The notes under the pieces: model-generated
The model's database searches: none
The model's input: only the letters and a program-made list of their open reading frames with translations
What the model was told of the DNA's origin: nothing
Position numbers and translations under genes: made by a program
Shown here: in pieces, positions 45,787 through 57,045 of the stretch
How the letters are laid out: each line of letters opens with the position of its first letter
How positions within the stretch are numbered: position 1 is the first letter of the stretch
DNA from: Chytridium lagenaria
Taxonomy: Eukaryota; Chytridiomycota; Chytridiomycetes; Chytridiales; Chytridiaceae
Assembly (NCBI GenBank): GCA_025449115.1
Contig: JAHLKC010000079.1
Coordinates: forward strand, 124,001 to 188,000
DNA: 64,000 nucleotides
Reading direction: 5' to 3'

Positions 45787-47429
45787 TTGTGAACTCTTCT
45801 GGCCCAATATCCGAAAAGTTCAGAGAAAACAATAACCAAAACCACCAAAAGTGACCTGAGCCCACCAAAAATAACAGGGTCTCAAGCTACACTCACCAAA
45901 AATACAACAAAAACCGATCTTTCTAACACCTGGGGGTCTTCACCTGCGGGAGTCTTGTTACTGAACCTGGGAGCAAGCCAAGAGGGTGCCAAGAGGCCGT
46001 TCTGAATGAGGTTGGGAGAGGATGCCAAAGTCTGTAGCAGCAAGGTACTTGGGATATAGCAGGGTAGCGAGTTCTGCAGTGTTTCCTGTTCAAACCGATG
46101 TTGCTGGCGACTTCCTTCAGGGTGGTAGAAAGAGAGAGATCTTGAGGTGCTTCACGAGATGACCAAGAGACAGAGGGATGGGGAGGTAATTTGGGGACAG
46201 CAGAGTTAAAACGAGAGGTCTTTTTATTCTTCAGTCCAAAACTTCTGAGGACCTTCCACACAAAAACTGCCCCTTTTTATAGTCAATTTCCCTTCACAAA
46301 ATTAAGTTACTATATACAATATGTCTTTCATCCTCCCTCCTCAGCCCTTTATCAAAGTTCTTGTTCTTTTTCTAAGTTGCAGCTTCATCATTGGTTCCTC
46401 GCGAGGGATAAGGGTGGCCAAGGTGACGCCGAGGGGAAGGGATGGGCTGGTGATATATTCTTTACCATATAGGGGAGGTCTGGTGGCAGTCTTGGGTCCC
46501 AGAAGAGGAAAGGCAGCATGGATGGACTATTCATGACTACACAATCCAACCTAAAATATCCTGTCTTCTTAGCACACCTGTTGTCCTTCCAGGTGGGCGC
46601 TATTCAATTGGTCAATACTTAGACCCTTGAATAACCTTGTATGCCTAAAATCCACCCATGGGATGATAGCGCTTATCATTACCTTTTCCAGTAACTTGTG
46701 TGCTTCTTCCCTGGAGGGAAAAGTAAATTTAGCATGGTTTACTCCAGGATAGATGCCTTTCACGAAAAGTCCACATGGCAGGTGCTTTTTTAATGTCAGG
46801 AACTTGTCGCGTCACGTCGCGCCAACATAAAAAGTGAGTTTTTGCATGAAATGAGGAAAATATGTGCTTTCCCTTCTTCATAGTTTATGAGGTCATCCCT
46901 GTCATCAAAGAAGACCCAAAATTGGTATCAGGAAACTGTATCCGGTGTAGCATGTACTGGGACATGTGGCGGCTGAATTCGCCAAGTTAACGGCTTGGTT
47001 CAAAGCCCCAAAACCAGGTACTCTAACCTCCGTGAGCTCTTTTTCATGACTTTCTGTGTTAAACTTGTCAGATTTATTTCTCAAAAATAAATAAATTTCA
47101 TAATTGACTATCAGTGATTTTGCACGGAGTTCATATTTCTAAAGCCTTGATGTTGGCACTTTGCTGTGGTCCCTATACTCTGTGTAACTGATAGACGCGT
47201 TCCGACACGTCAAGGAGATTCAGTTTCTTCTCCTCTTCATTCGCTGTCAGACAGTTTTTCTCTGAGTTGTTTGTTTACTCTTTTATGTTAATTTTAGTCT
47301 AAGTCTTTTGCCCTCTGGTTTATCCGCGCCTATATGCGGACGTGTCAAGTGAATAAAGCCTTATTCTCAACCTGTTTGGTTTGGTGTGATTATTGGTCTT
47401 TATTGACCGTGAACCATCATGAAGTTCAC
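45787..47429. mobile_element. 1.64-kb non-coding insertion inside A1 Pol
   Basis: Comparison with A2 shows uninterrupted AAGGTAAGCTGCAGCC at the site; in A1 the sequence is GGTAAGCT, then 1.64 kb, then AAGCTGCAGCC. Two readings fit: a 5-bp AAGCT duplication, or a 3-bp GCT duplication with 9-bp terminal inverted repeats TTGTGAACT/AGTTCACAA. A third reading takes the TGTGAACT...AGTTCACA ends as a solo LTR with TG/CA ends. ORFs inside (for example 45923-46261 minus and 46191-46536 plus) have no recognisable domain. I favour a non-autonomous DNA transposon. Confidence 0.7.
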
Positions 47430-47947
47430 AAGCTGCAGCCATCACGGCTTCACCCCAAAACCGCGTTTCGAGTTTTGAAGAACTTAACATGCTTTTAGAC
47501 CTCTCGTTCAAGTCCTGTTCATCCGTTCGGCAACACCGTTCTATTGCGGTGTGTACGGCATGGTGAAAGTAAGTCGAATCCATGCTCTAAACACCAATCC
47601 TTCATCTGTTTGTTGTTGAATTCGCCGACGTTGTCTGCAACGACTTCAATGAGCTTCCTTTTGATTTTCTTCTCGGCTTCTTCTTTAAAACTTTTGATGT
47701 ACTTGAACGAGTCATTCTTCTTCTTGCACAGGTAAACAGTAACGTAATTTGTTGCGCTATCGACGATGGTAAGGAAGTAACGTGCGCCACCGTTTGACGC
47801 GGTCTTCATAGGTCCAACGATGTCGACGTGGATTTTCTCGAGAGGCTCCTTGGCTTTCAACTCGTCGGGTTTGTCAGGAAATGATGTCCTTGTCATTTTC
47901 CCATCAACACAACCCTCACAAAGATAAGTGTCATCTTCATTCGTCAT
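47430..47947 (-). pseudogene. A1 integrase core
   Basis: Frame 47947-47519: CEGCVDGKMTRTSFPDKP (end of the zinc-binding N-domain), HVDIVGPM (first catalytic Asp), ARYFLTIVDSATNYVTVY, and VVADNVGEF, the second Asp motif with G to V. Then MPYTPQ and NGVAERMNR in shifted frames. Shifts and the internal insertion at 47429 make it non-functional as assembled. Confidence 0.8.
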
Positions 47948-47961
47948 CTTGACCCCCTTAG

Positions 47962-49242
47962 CTACTTCTTCCTCGCCATCCCAAGTGAGATCAGGTTCCG
48001 TCCGATGTTTGGTACGTATAAAACGTTCTTGAGTATCAACGTTCCGGTTCTTTCGCCGTTTCTAATCTTCACTTCACAATCACCGACTCCACGGGATTCA
48101 AGGTTGCTGTTGTTGTCGGCAGTGCTGATGTTGCACTGAATGGAGCGGTAGTTCGACAGGATGCTGCGCTGGAACGTCATGTGGTGAGTTGCTCCAGAGT
48201 CTAACATCCATCTGGTGTCTTTAGTCTGCGGACCGCCTTCCGAGCTCATGTTGACGGTAGGTACTGCTGCAACGAATACCACAGGATTTCCTCCGTTGTT
48301 GTTGTTCTGATTGTTGTTTTGGTTTGCCAGGTTTGCATTAGGTCCTCGATTCCAACCACCTCGGCCTCGACCTCCTCTTCCGCGTCCTCCTCGACCACGG
48401 AAACCACCTCGTCCTCTTCCACGGAAAAACCCTCTTCCAGCAGCCGCAGGTTGAGCTTGAGGTTCGTTGTCTCTTTCATTTCTGTTGTCGTTATTTCTTC
48501 TCGTGCTCCAACAGTCTCTTGCTAAGTGGCCTTTCTTTCCGCAATTGTAGCATTCTCGGTCCTCGCCGCCGCGGTGTCTTTGTTGTTGATAGTTGTAGCG
48601 TCCCGCAGCGTGAGCCTGGGCGCCTTCGTTCTCTTCATTTTCTTTCTTTCTCTCTTTCAGTTTCGTTTCATGGTCTAACAACTTTCCAACGACATAGGCA
48701 TAGTCAGCCTCGGCTTTGGGTTCGTTCTCAAGAAGGTTGACGATGATGTCGTATGCTTCAGGGAGGGTCGTCAAGAGGATGGAGATGTGTTGCGGGGTTG
48801 CCGTGTCTTCCCCCGCTGCCTTCAGTTGCTGAATGGTTGACAAGACCTCCGCGATGTAAGTCTTTAAGTCGTCTTCTTCTTTCATCTTCAAGTTCGTGAG
48901 TTTGCGTCTAATCGCGTTTTTGTTCTTCTGAGCCTTTCTCTCATAGGTCTCGATGATTTTATCCCATGTCGCCTTTGCCGTAGATTCATCCTGGATTAGC
49001 GGCAAGATGATATCATGAACTCTTGATTCAAATCTCGCTTTTGCTTTCATGTCCAGGTCTTCTTCTTCTAACCTAGTCTTCTTTTCGGCATTGTAGGCGT
49101 GTCAACGACTGCATAGGGTGTCCAGCCCTTCGACGATCTTCCAAAGGCCTTTGCCTTTCAAGTACCCGATCATGCGGTACTTCCCGATGTGGAACTGTGT
49201 CCCATCAAACATCACAGGTTTGTCGTCGCTCTCTTTTGTCAT
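47962..49242 (-). CDS. A1 Gag-protease
   Basis: The start is at 49242 (MTKESDDKPVMFDGTQFHI), with one frame break near 49100. The main frame 49050-47962 (362 residues) contains a UBN2-type Gag helical domain (ESRVHDIILPLIQDE; TATPQHISILLTTLPEAYD), a retroviral-type zinc knuckle CYNCGKKGHLARDC, a strongly RG/RGG-rich RNA-binding stretch, and the aspartic protease site LDSGATHHM, ending with NVLYVPNIGRNLISLG. Gag coats the genomic RNA and the protease processes the polyprotein. This is the best preserved retroelement ORF in the window. Confidence 0.85.
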
Positions 49243-49342
49243 TTTCTCGTGTTGACAGCTTTCTTTCTTTCTTGGTATGATCGCTCTTTTCTCTTTTACT
49301 CTTCGGCCCTCAAATGGATTGATTCACTCCTCCTTCCAACCA

Positions 49343-49357
49343 GGTGAAGTGCTACCA
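49343..49357 (-). promoter_or_regulatory. A1 primer binding site
   Basis: Two bases inside the 5' LTR the sense strand reads TGGTAGCACTTCACC, starting with the TGG expected to pair with a tRNA CCA end. The first seven bases match the initiator-Met-type PBS known from Ty1 (TGGTAGC). A2 has the same site at 58452-58466. Confidence 0.6.
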
Positions 49358-49359
49358 CT

Positions 49360-49814
49360 TGTAGGGGTTACGGGGCTCAATTGTAATTAAAATATAATGA
49401 ATTAAAAAGAGAATTAAACAGTAAAGAATGGTGATGGAGTCTCCAGCGGTGACAGGGAGGTAATTACTACAAAACTTCCATATATTAATGCTAACTACTT
49501 TTCGCAATACATGTAGAGGGTGGGGATTTACATCTGAACTCATGACCCGTAAATCCCTCCAATTACGTATCATAAATTAAACATAAAGTAATAAAGTTAA
49601 GGGATTAACGCATCCTCAAATGGAATGAGGAGCTCAATAAAACTGATCAACTCAAAAACTTAAATAACGCGTAAATGAATAGGTTCGGGGGAAAAATAAC
49701 TTAAACAAAATAATGAATGTGGGTGAATAAAACAAAACAGAAAGATGAATAAACCCAACAAAAATGACGAATGTGGGTGAGTGAAACAAAATAGAAAGAT
49801 GAATAAACCCAACA
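49360..49814 (-). repeat. A1 5' LTR with duplicated end
   Basis: The LTR body is 49360-49760, ending ACCCAACA. A further 54 bp (49761-49814) repeats the last part of the LTR and again ends ACCCAACA, so the upstream end is duplicated in tandem. Confidence 0.75.
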
Positions 49815-50448
49815 CGTCCTGGACACGAGCACTGGGAGTGTACTCGTGATTAAGTCGGGTATTTACAGTTCACGCGTAGCTTAGGCATAAGCTATTCGCG
49901 TCAAGGGAACAACTTGAAGCATGAAGGATTCAGCGACGCGGATCTTGGAACGATCCGCACGAGAAGAATTCAATCAGTGGATTCGTCATCATGCTGAATG
50001 GAGGAGCTGTGATGTTGGGTGCGCGTAAACAAGCGTCAGTAGCTGTTTCCAGCGCAGAGGCCGAATACGTCGCGGTAAGTGAGGCATCGTTGGAGCTCAT
50101 CTGGATGAAGCAGCTCCTGGAGGAGATAGGATACTCCTTTGACGATCCACCAACGCTTTGGTGTGATAACACGGCAGCAGAGGCCATTGCAAAGAACCCC
50201 ATCATCAGCTTAAGGACGCGACACGTGGATCTACGGTTCCACGCGGTTAGAGATCGCGTTGCCAAGCGTTTGCTTCAGGTGGAGCACATTGGAACCAAGG
50301 AGCAGCCTGCAGACATGCTCACGAAGGGGCTGGCGCGTAGGGACCTGGAGAGGTGTCGTGAACGCGTGGGGATGGTAGTCGTTGATGATGATGCTTCAGA
50401 GATGGGGAGCCAGAGAAGTCGTGAGTAAAGTTCACGAAAGGGGGGGAA
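49815..50448 (+). pseudogene. Family-B copia RNase H fragment
   Basis: Begins within the region just before RNase H (equivalent to 62885 of the other B copy, opposite strand) and reads SGFVIMLNGGAVMLGARKQA-like sequence, SSAEAEYVAVSEAS, WCDNTAAEAIAKNP, RTRHVDLRFHAVRDRVAKR and QPADMLTKGLARRDLERC, ending at 50426. One short region near 49960 is scrambled relative to the other copy. The polypurine tract AAAGGGGGGGAA follows. Confidence 0.8.
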
Positions 50449-50952
50449 TGTTGGGTTTCGCTCACTTGACTCACGAGGACGCGTCAGGATCACTCGCACC
50501 ATTAGTCCGCGGCGTCGGGCGCAACACTAGAGTGTTCTGGAATTTACGCGTTGATAGAGTTGAGCGCGAACGCGCCCACTGGACTTCTAATTTACACTCT
50601 TGACTCATTTGAATTTCCCACTTATATTTACCTTCCTTGATTGGTTTATTTTCTTTATGCCAGTTTATTTATAACTCTACCTGTTTGTGATTGGACATTC
50701 TCTTCTAGCCTTTACTCCCTTTGTTCCCGTCAAGGCTCTCTTATTTGTTTATTTTGTAGTGGAGAATTTAAAGCATCAGTGTACGCGTCTCCGATAGGTT
50801 TGCCTTTGTGTTGTCTTTCCTCTTTACTTGTTTGTTTTGTTTGAGTATTTAAAGACTCGTGTGTTGAGTCGAAATAAATCAAGAACGTTGTTCGAGCAAA
50901 AGTGCGTTTAACTTTGTTTTAATTGAGCCTCGTGAACAACAAGTATTCAACA
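50449..50952 (+). repeat. Family-B copia 3' LTR
   Basis: 504 bp, starting TGTTGGGTTTCGCTCACTTG and ending AAGTATTCAACA. It is the same length as the inverted copy at 61737-62240. The right flank (50953 on) leads into the KDZ-like gene copy 2 region. Confidence 0.85.
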
Positions 50953-51133
50953 TTTTGTTCAGCAATACCTTACGCAACCAATGGGTAGGAACTTTTTACT
51001 GTTTGTTTATTAGCTCTAACGGCACAGCCGGTACAGGCGGGTCTGCCATTACGGTTTACATTGTCTAATATTTTTCGAAGATGACTCGCCGTACATTAAT
51101 CTACATACTGCAAAGCGGTTCAAAATATATGCT

Positions 51134-53670
51134 GTGTTCAACGAGAGACTTAATTCAGAGGCTCAGTGGAAAATCCTACGCATTTTTACAAATTGCACGG
51201 TCGTTTCTTTCAAATGTCAAGGGCAATACTGCAACACTGGAAATGTCATTTCATCATCCTGCTACCATCTCGATATAATTCGCAAACACGATATTGACGC
51301 CTTAGTCTTTAATGAAAATGCCGCAAGTATTGAGAACGAGGCAACCGACACGTCAGTTTCCTTTAGACCTATTACTCCACCGCTTTCTTCTATGATCAAA
51401 AGTGAGGCTGACGATTGGCCACCACGAGTGTATCGCGCTGGTGAGGAAGCTATGTCAAGTTGTGGCACACATTTCAGACTGGAAGACGACGACCAATGCC
51501 GTTGCGGTTTAGAACGTCGGAACGGACGGTACTCCATTTCTAAAACGTGCAAAATTGTTTTCGGAAAAATGCATCAAGTGTAAGTGTTTATTGAAGTCAT
51601 TCGCTGCCCTCAATGCCCAAAGAAGGATCTACAATTCATCGGTCCTGATCTAATGGCTAAAGGGATTTTCAACAAAAACAACTTTTATCTGTACACTCAT
51701 CGTCTGTTTGACAAGATGACTGAGCTCATGAGCACAACAGAATTTTCTTTCTCAAATTTTATACTTCGTATGGGTCATGACTACAAGGAGCATGCTCGTG
51801 GAAATGTGGTTCACCATCCACCTCCCAGTACTAGGGTTTTTACTGCGGTATGTGATGTATTTGTCTTTTCTTGACTGTTCGTAAAAGGCATGACCGTAGG
51901 GGCCGGGCGGGCTGTCCGGTCCCCCACCGGCCCGTAAGGGTGCCGTACGTGATTTTTTGCTTTTTTCGCCGGATCTTTTGTCATTATTTCTAAAACTTCT
52001 TTAAAAATAGGATTGGTTTGCGTACCGTGCTCTGCAGGATTTGTCGTGGAAGAATAACGTGCAATGCCCATTTTGCGCGAACGACAGTACGACCTTGTCG
52101 TGTGTGATGGTATTGGAATTGGATATCGCGTTGACCGACGAACTACGAACCTGAAGTCACCTACTTTTGTTGATGAAAATAGTGTGGCAATCCGTTTGTG
52201 GATCATGTTAAGAATAGATGGGTAGTATCTCAGAATCTTTTTTTGGTGATTAACAACATTATAGTTTGTCAACAACTGGAAGCATCGAGAGCAAGGGCGT
52301 CAGTTTTGCAAGCTCTTTAGGCAAGCCCAACGCGAGAATATCACAGCCGAAATGGAACTTAGCGGCCAACGTCTTGGTTCCCTGTTGGAAGAACACTGGG
52401 AACAGTGGCCTGCGTTCTTTGATTTATGTTCTATGTAGCCGATGGTCAAAGGCAGAGCTCAAATCATTATGCACCTTACTTGAAGTTGTGAGTGATCAGA
52501 TACGTTGTAATATTAACTTTTCAGATTTTCTGTGAGCAGTCTGTTGTCACTGTTATACTCCCACAGGGTCGCCAGTACCTACAACGTACCAATCTATGGA
52601 ACTCGTTAAGCGTTGAGAGTCAGATTGATACCCTAAATAACTTACGGCGATACGTCCCAGCTGTTGGGAGACTATTATTCTATGTCGACACCAAGGGTAA
52701 CCTTAAGACTATGCCACAGATTCTTTCCTCCCTTATAGCTTGGCTACTGCGAAGGCGACATGACGTGGCTGGTCGTCACAATCATCACCAGAATACGCAT
52801 TTCGCCCCCCCTAGGATGGAGAACCTAAATGATTGGATGAAGGTAGTTCGTTTAAACCCTATTTTACTCATCTTTAACTGACATCCCCGTACGAGACGAG
52901 ACACTCCCGTACGTGCCCGTACGAGGCAGGACACTCCCGGCCGGGCACGTACAGGATACGACGTTTCCGTACGGTACCCAGATGTATGTTTTCCTAACTC
53001 AATTTTTTTAAAAAAAAGGATAATTCTATTTTGTTCCACAAGTACGATCCCGTCCTGTGTATCCTTTGCTTAGAGAGAAAAGACCTCCGAGCAACAATAT
53101 TGATGCTGTGAAGTGCCCGAAGTATTACAATAGGTCAAGAAAAGCAAAAACTATTACGGGCGGGAGCTATGGTTTTTCTATGCCGGCACCGTTTCTACAT
53201 TGGTTTCCATATGTTTCCAACATTTCAAAGTGTAAATGATGTTTTCTCTACAATGTTTACAAGGTTAGAACTACTTACACTTATATTATGAAGTAACTAA
53301 ACGTTCCAAGATTCAAAGAATGCCCTCAGTACTGTGTGGCTGACAACCATTGCCATGCCGCAGATTACTGTACTCTGCGAGAATTCAAATTCTTTGAGAA
53401 TTGCCGTTTCATGCTTGATGACTTTCACTCGAATTCGCATCAAGGGTGCTCTGTGGCATCTCATGCGAAACATTGTAGAGCTGACGTGAAAGTAGTTATC
53501 CGGAATCAGCGAATAATGGAATGGGCAAGATAGAAACTCCACTGTTATATGAGTGAGAGTCACGCCATCATGACGGTTCAGACATATGTATGTATGAGCA
53601 ACAGAAAACACCATCAGAAACTTGATTCAATGGGAGAGGAAAGGTTTTTGGACCAATACAGATGCCAACA
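51134..53670 (+). pseudogene. KDZ-associated-type transposase-like protein, copy 2 (3' end cut by copia A2)
   Basis: A fuller copy of the gene at 40431. N-terminal exon: NCTVVSFKCQGQYCNTGNVI, an acidic linker, SSCGTHF, CRCGLERRNGRY (51490-51525); then CPQCPKKDLQFIGPD (51610) and GIFNKNNFYLYTHRLFDKM. Later exons match copy 1: LLEEHWEQWPAFFD (52390), SVVTVILPQGRQYL (52551), an intron from about 52842, CPKYYNRSRKAKTITGG (53120), DDFHSNSHQGCS (53428) and SHAIMTVQTYVCMSNRK (53560). Introns at about 51850-52010 and 52842-53040 are rich in GTACG palindromes. The copia insertion at 53671 falls four codons before the stop (QQSR, continuing at 58866), so the gene was essentially whole before insertion. 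Several frame shifts exist. Family assignment is inferred. Confidence 0.5.
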
Positions 53671-54061
53671 TGTAGGGTTTACGGGGCTTTGTAATAACGA
53701 TAATAAACTTAATAAACTAATTATGATAATTAACTGATGAACGAGGTCTCCAGAGGTGACGACTAATTAATACTGATGACAACTAACTTATTATTAATAA
53801 CCTTCTTCACAACAATACAGGTAAGTTGAGGGTGGCACCTCTCGCCATAAGGTCTTCTGACCGTCCATCTCTCATTGTCACGGATACAGTTGTAGGAGTC
53901 AAAACATGCGGGATTAACGCTGACTCAAATGGTATGAGCAGCAAAACAAATAAAGAATTTAAACTCCGAATTAATGAAGGCTAGAATGAATGCGGGGGCA
54001 CAAATGACTTAGTAAAATAAATGTGAGTAAGTAAAACAAACTAGAAAGATGAAACCCAACA
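53671..54061 (-). repeat. A2 3' LTR
   Basis: 391 bp, starting TGTAGGGTTTACGGGGCTTT on the plus strand and ending GAAACCCAACA. The polypurine tract lies just inside at 54062-54075. Confidence 0.85.
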
Positions 54062-54092
54062 TTCTCCCCCTCAGCTTTCGAGACGTGCAGTT

Positions 54093-57045
54093 TTACTCTA
54101 CTACTTTAACCATTCCAAACTTGGCGCGTAATTCTTCAAACTGAGTTCGCGGTAATGCTTTCGTAAACAAATCCGCAGGTTGTAACTTCGTGTTAAGGTA
54201 TTCAACGCGTATTTTCTTCGCGTTAACTCTGTCTCTGATGACGTGAAACCTTCGGTCTACATGACGAGAACTCTGTGATATGATTGGTGTGCTGGCTAGC
54301 GCGTTTGCCGTCGTGTTGTCGCCATATATAACTGGTGCATCGTTAAACGAGTATCCTAGCTCCCCCAGAAGCTGACTAACCCAAATCATATGTGATGATG
54401 CCTCACTCAAAGAGACGTATTCAGCCTCGGCAGTAGACTGAGCCGTTGTCGCTTGCTTCTTAGTTCCCCACACAACAGCTCCCCCATTCAAAGTAATCAC
54501 AAATCCACTAGTAGACTTCATATCCGCAGAGTCCGTCCCCATGTCGGCATCGGCGTAACCCACCAACTCCAGTTTCTCTCGACGTGAGTATTGAATCCCA
54601 GCTGCTTCGTCTGCTGAAGATATCCACAAGTGCGGTAAAGCGCGTCCCAATGTGCTGGGTAAGGATTTTCTTGAAATCTAGCCGCCATTCCAGTGCAAAC
54701 GCGATATCTGGTCGCGTTCCAATCATAGCATGCATCAAGGATCCGGTGTACTGTCGGTATCCTTGTCCCTTCTCGTTTGTTTAGTTATCTCGCCTTCCAT
54801 CGTCTTCAACAGCTTTTTGACAGCGTCCATTGGCGTGTAATGTAAAAGGGTTTTCGGTAATTCCAGCTTATGACCCATCGTTTCGATGTATCTCTGCTGG
54901 AACACCACAATCTTCCTTTCACACGATCATAGCGGCACTGCCAGCCCAACACGTAACGAAAACTTGCAGCTCGTGTTCCACGGTAACGTCTCATAAATCT
55001 TTTCTCCGATCTGTCCAGTTCCTCCTTGCTTGTTGAAGCTTCAATATATCGTCGACATAGACCCCTTTCATGGTAAGGTCCTTGCCGTTCCTCTTGTAGT
55101 AGAGACACGGGTCCGCTGCTGACCTCGTGAAACGCTCCTCATCAACTTGGAATGTGTTCAGTCGTTATTGAAACACATCGGTGCTTGAACCAACCCGTAG
55201 AGACTCTTCATCACAAGCAAACCCAATCTTCTTCCCTTCAACCACGAAACCCTCGGGTTGCTCATATAGATTTCGTGATCTTCAAGCTTGCCATTTAAAA
55301 ATGCAGTTTTTGACGTCGTGCTGCCTAATTTCCCATGTCTCTTGGCAGGCGACCGCTAGCATGACTCTAAGTGTGCTTGCTTGATAACTGGAGCAACTTC
55401 TCATCATAGTCAACGCCTTGTTTTGCGAATACCCTTTGGCAACAAGCGTGCCTTGCGTTTGTCCAAATTACCCAACTCTCACGCTTTGTTTTGTACACCC
55501 ATCCAGATTTGATAATCTTCTTATCTTTTGGTCGGGGCACCAGCCTCCAAGTCCCCATCTCGACCAAGCTCTTCATCTCCTCTTCCATTGCTTTCTCCAT
55601 TCATCCTTCTCCTTCCTCTGCATCGCTTCTATGTAAGTTTTTGGCTTCATCATCATCCTCTTCCCATGATGCGGTGTTGGCGGATGCTTAACCGTCCCAA
55701 ATTCTCCAGGTTTCTTCTTGTTCCTTGTTGACCTTCGAAGGGATGTTTTCGTACGATTCATCCAGGTCTTCACGGAAATTTGGCACACCTTCTTCCACCT
55801 GAACGACGAACCGTAGGTGAGCGTGGTTCTTCTCTATCTTCTTCGTTGTAGACTTCACGATCAGGTGTGTGATAACTAACATTATCATCTTCCTCTTCAT
55901 CGGAGTTGTCATCCACAGCGGTTTCACCCTCGCTTCCGCCAGAACTTGACGAATCCGTGTTGTAATCTGGTAGGTCCAGATCACTCTTCCCATTCTGATA
56001 CATCCCTTCCAAACTTCTCGTCTCCCTTCTTCTCTTCCGCCCAAAAACTCCTTCGTCAAAAAAAACAGACTGCTTTCTAACCAGCTTATTTGCTTGCAAG
56101 TCCCACAGGCGGCATCTAAGCGGTTCATATCCCACAAGCACGCAGCGGCGAGCGTTAAAGTCCCCTTTCTTTCTCTGCTGCTATGGGATCAAGACAAGCC
56201 GAGGCATCCCCAAGACACGCAACCTCGAGAGATCAGGCTTGACTCCCGGCAAATTTCTCAAGTGGCGTGGCGTCTTCTTTGTTGGTGCGCGTAGGCGATC
56301 TATTGATAAGGTAAGCTGCAGCCATCACAGCTTCTCCCCAAAATCTCGTTTCCAGTTTTGATGAGCTTAACATGCTCTTAGATCGCTCGTTTAAGCTCCT
56401 GTTCATCCTCTCAGCAACACCGTTCTGCTGCGGTGTGTACGGCATGGTGAAGGTGAGTCGTACTCCCATGCTCCAAACACCAATCCTTCATAATTTTGTT
56501 TTAAACTCCCCACCGTTGTCCGCCACAATCTCTTTCAACTTCTGCTTGATGCGCTTTTCGGCTTCTTCTTTAAAACTCTTAATAAACTTTACTGACTCGC
56601 TCTTCTGCTTCACAGATAACACGTAACGTAGTTTGTGGCGCTGTCCACGATTGTGAGAAATATCGTGCGCCGCCGTTTGACGCATTCTTCATAGGCCGAC
56701 AATATCGACGTGAATCCTTTCAAGAGGTTCTTTAGCTTTGATTTCGTCGGGTTTTGTCAGGGAATGAAACTCTCGTCATCTTTCCATCAACACACCCTTC
56801 GCAAAGGTGAGTGTCCTCTTCATCTGTCATGTTGACTCCCTTTGCAACCCTCACTAACTTCTTCACACTCTTCTTTCCAAGATGACCCATCCTCAGGTGC
56901 CACTGATGTGGCGATAGTGGCTTCCCAGCTTTGCAACGGAGGTGCTGGGTTTAGGCTCCGACTCTTGATCAAGGTAAATGAGGTTTTCCTTGCTGCTGTA
57001 TGTGAAAGTTGCTAGCGCTTGTGCTGATGGTCCCTTTCTTCGGTT
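54093..57045 (-). pseudogene. A2 Pol: integrase, reverse transcriptase, RNase H (many frame shifts)
   Basis: From high to low coordinates: MGHLGKK pre-integrase, DIVGPM-like and FLTIVDSATNYVTC, VADNGGEFK, MPYTPQQNGVAERMNRSL (56450-56400), SSKLETRFWGEAVMAAAYLI, acidic linker, RT with DDYDEKLL-like core and GSLMHAMIGTRPDIAFA, then RNase H 54650-54093 (MKSTSGFVITLNGGAVVWGT; STAEAEYVSLSEAS; YGDNTTANALA; QPADLFTKALP). The residues of the integrase and RNase H sites are kept, but more than ten single-base shifts break the frame although the LTRs are nearly identical. Confidence 0.8.

Larger units (their letters stand above)
43142..49814 (-). mobile_element. Ty1/copia element A1, interrupted by an insertion
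   Basis: LTRs at 43142-43536 and 49360-49814 flank Gag-protease, integrase, reverse transcriptase and RNase H in minus-strand order. Each LTR reads TGTAGGGGTTACGGGGCTCA on the plus strand and ends AAC(C/A)CxAACA. The two LTRs differ at many sites, so this is an older copy than A2. No matching 5-bp target duplication is seen: the left flank ends TCCTT and the right flank starts CGTCC. The right flank is family-B copia sequence while the left flank is not, so the element marks a rearranged junction. About 200 bases between protease and integrase that A2 keeps are missing here. Confidence 0.85.

Noticed and set aside
45923..46536. Possible genes inside the 1.64-kb insertion
   Set aside because: Overlapping short ORFs on both strands, no recognised domain and no splice-consistent extension; more likely a non-coding transposon body.
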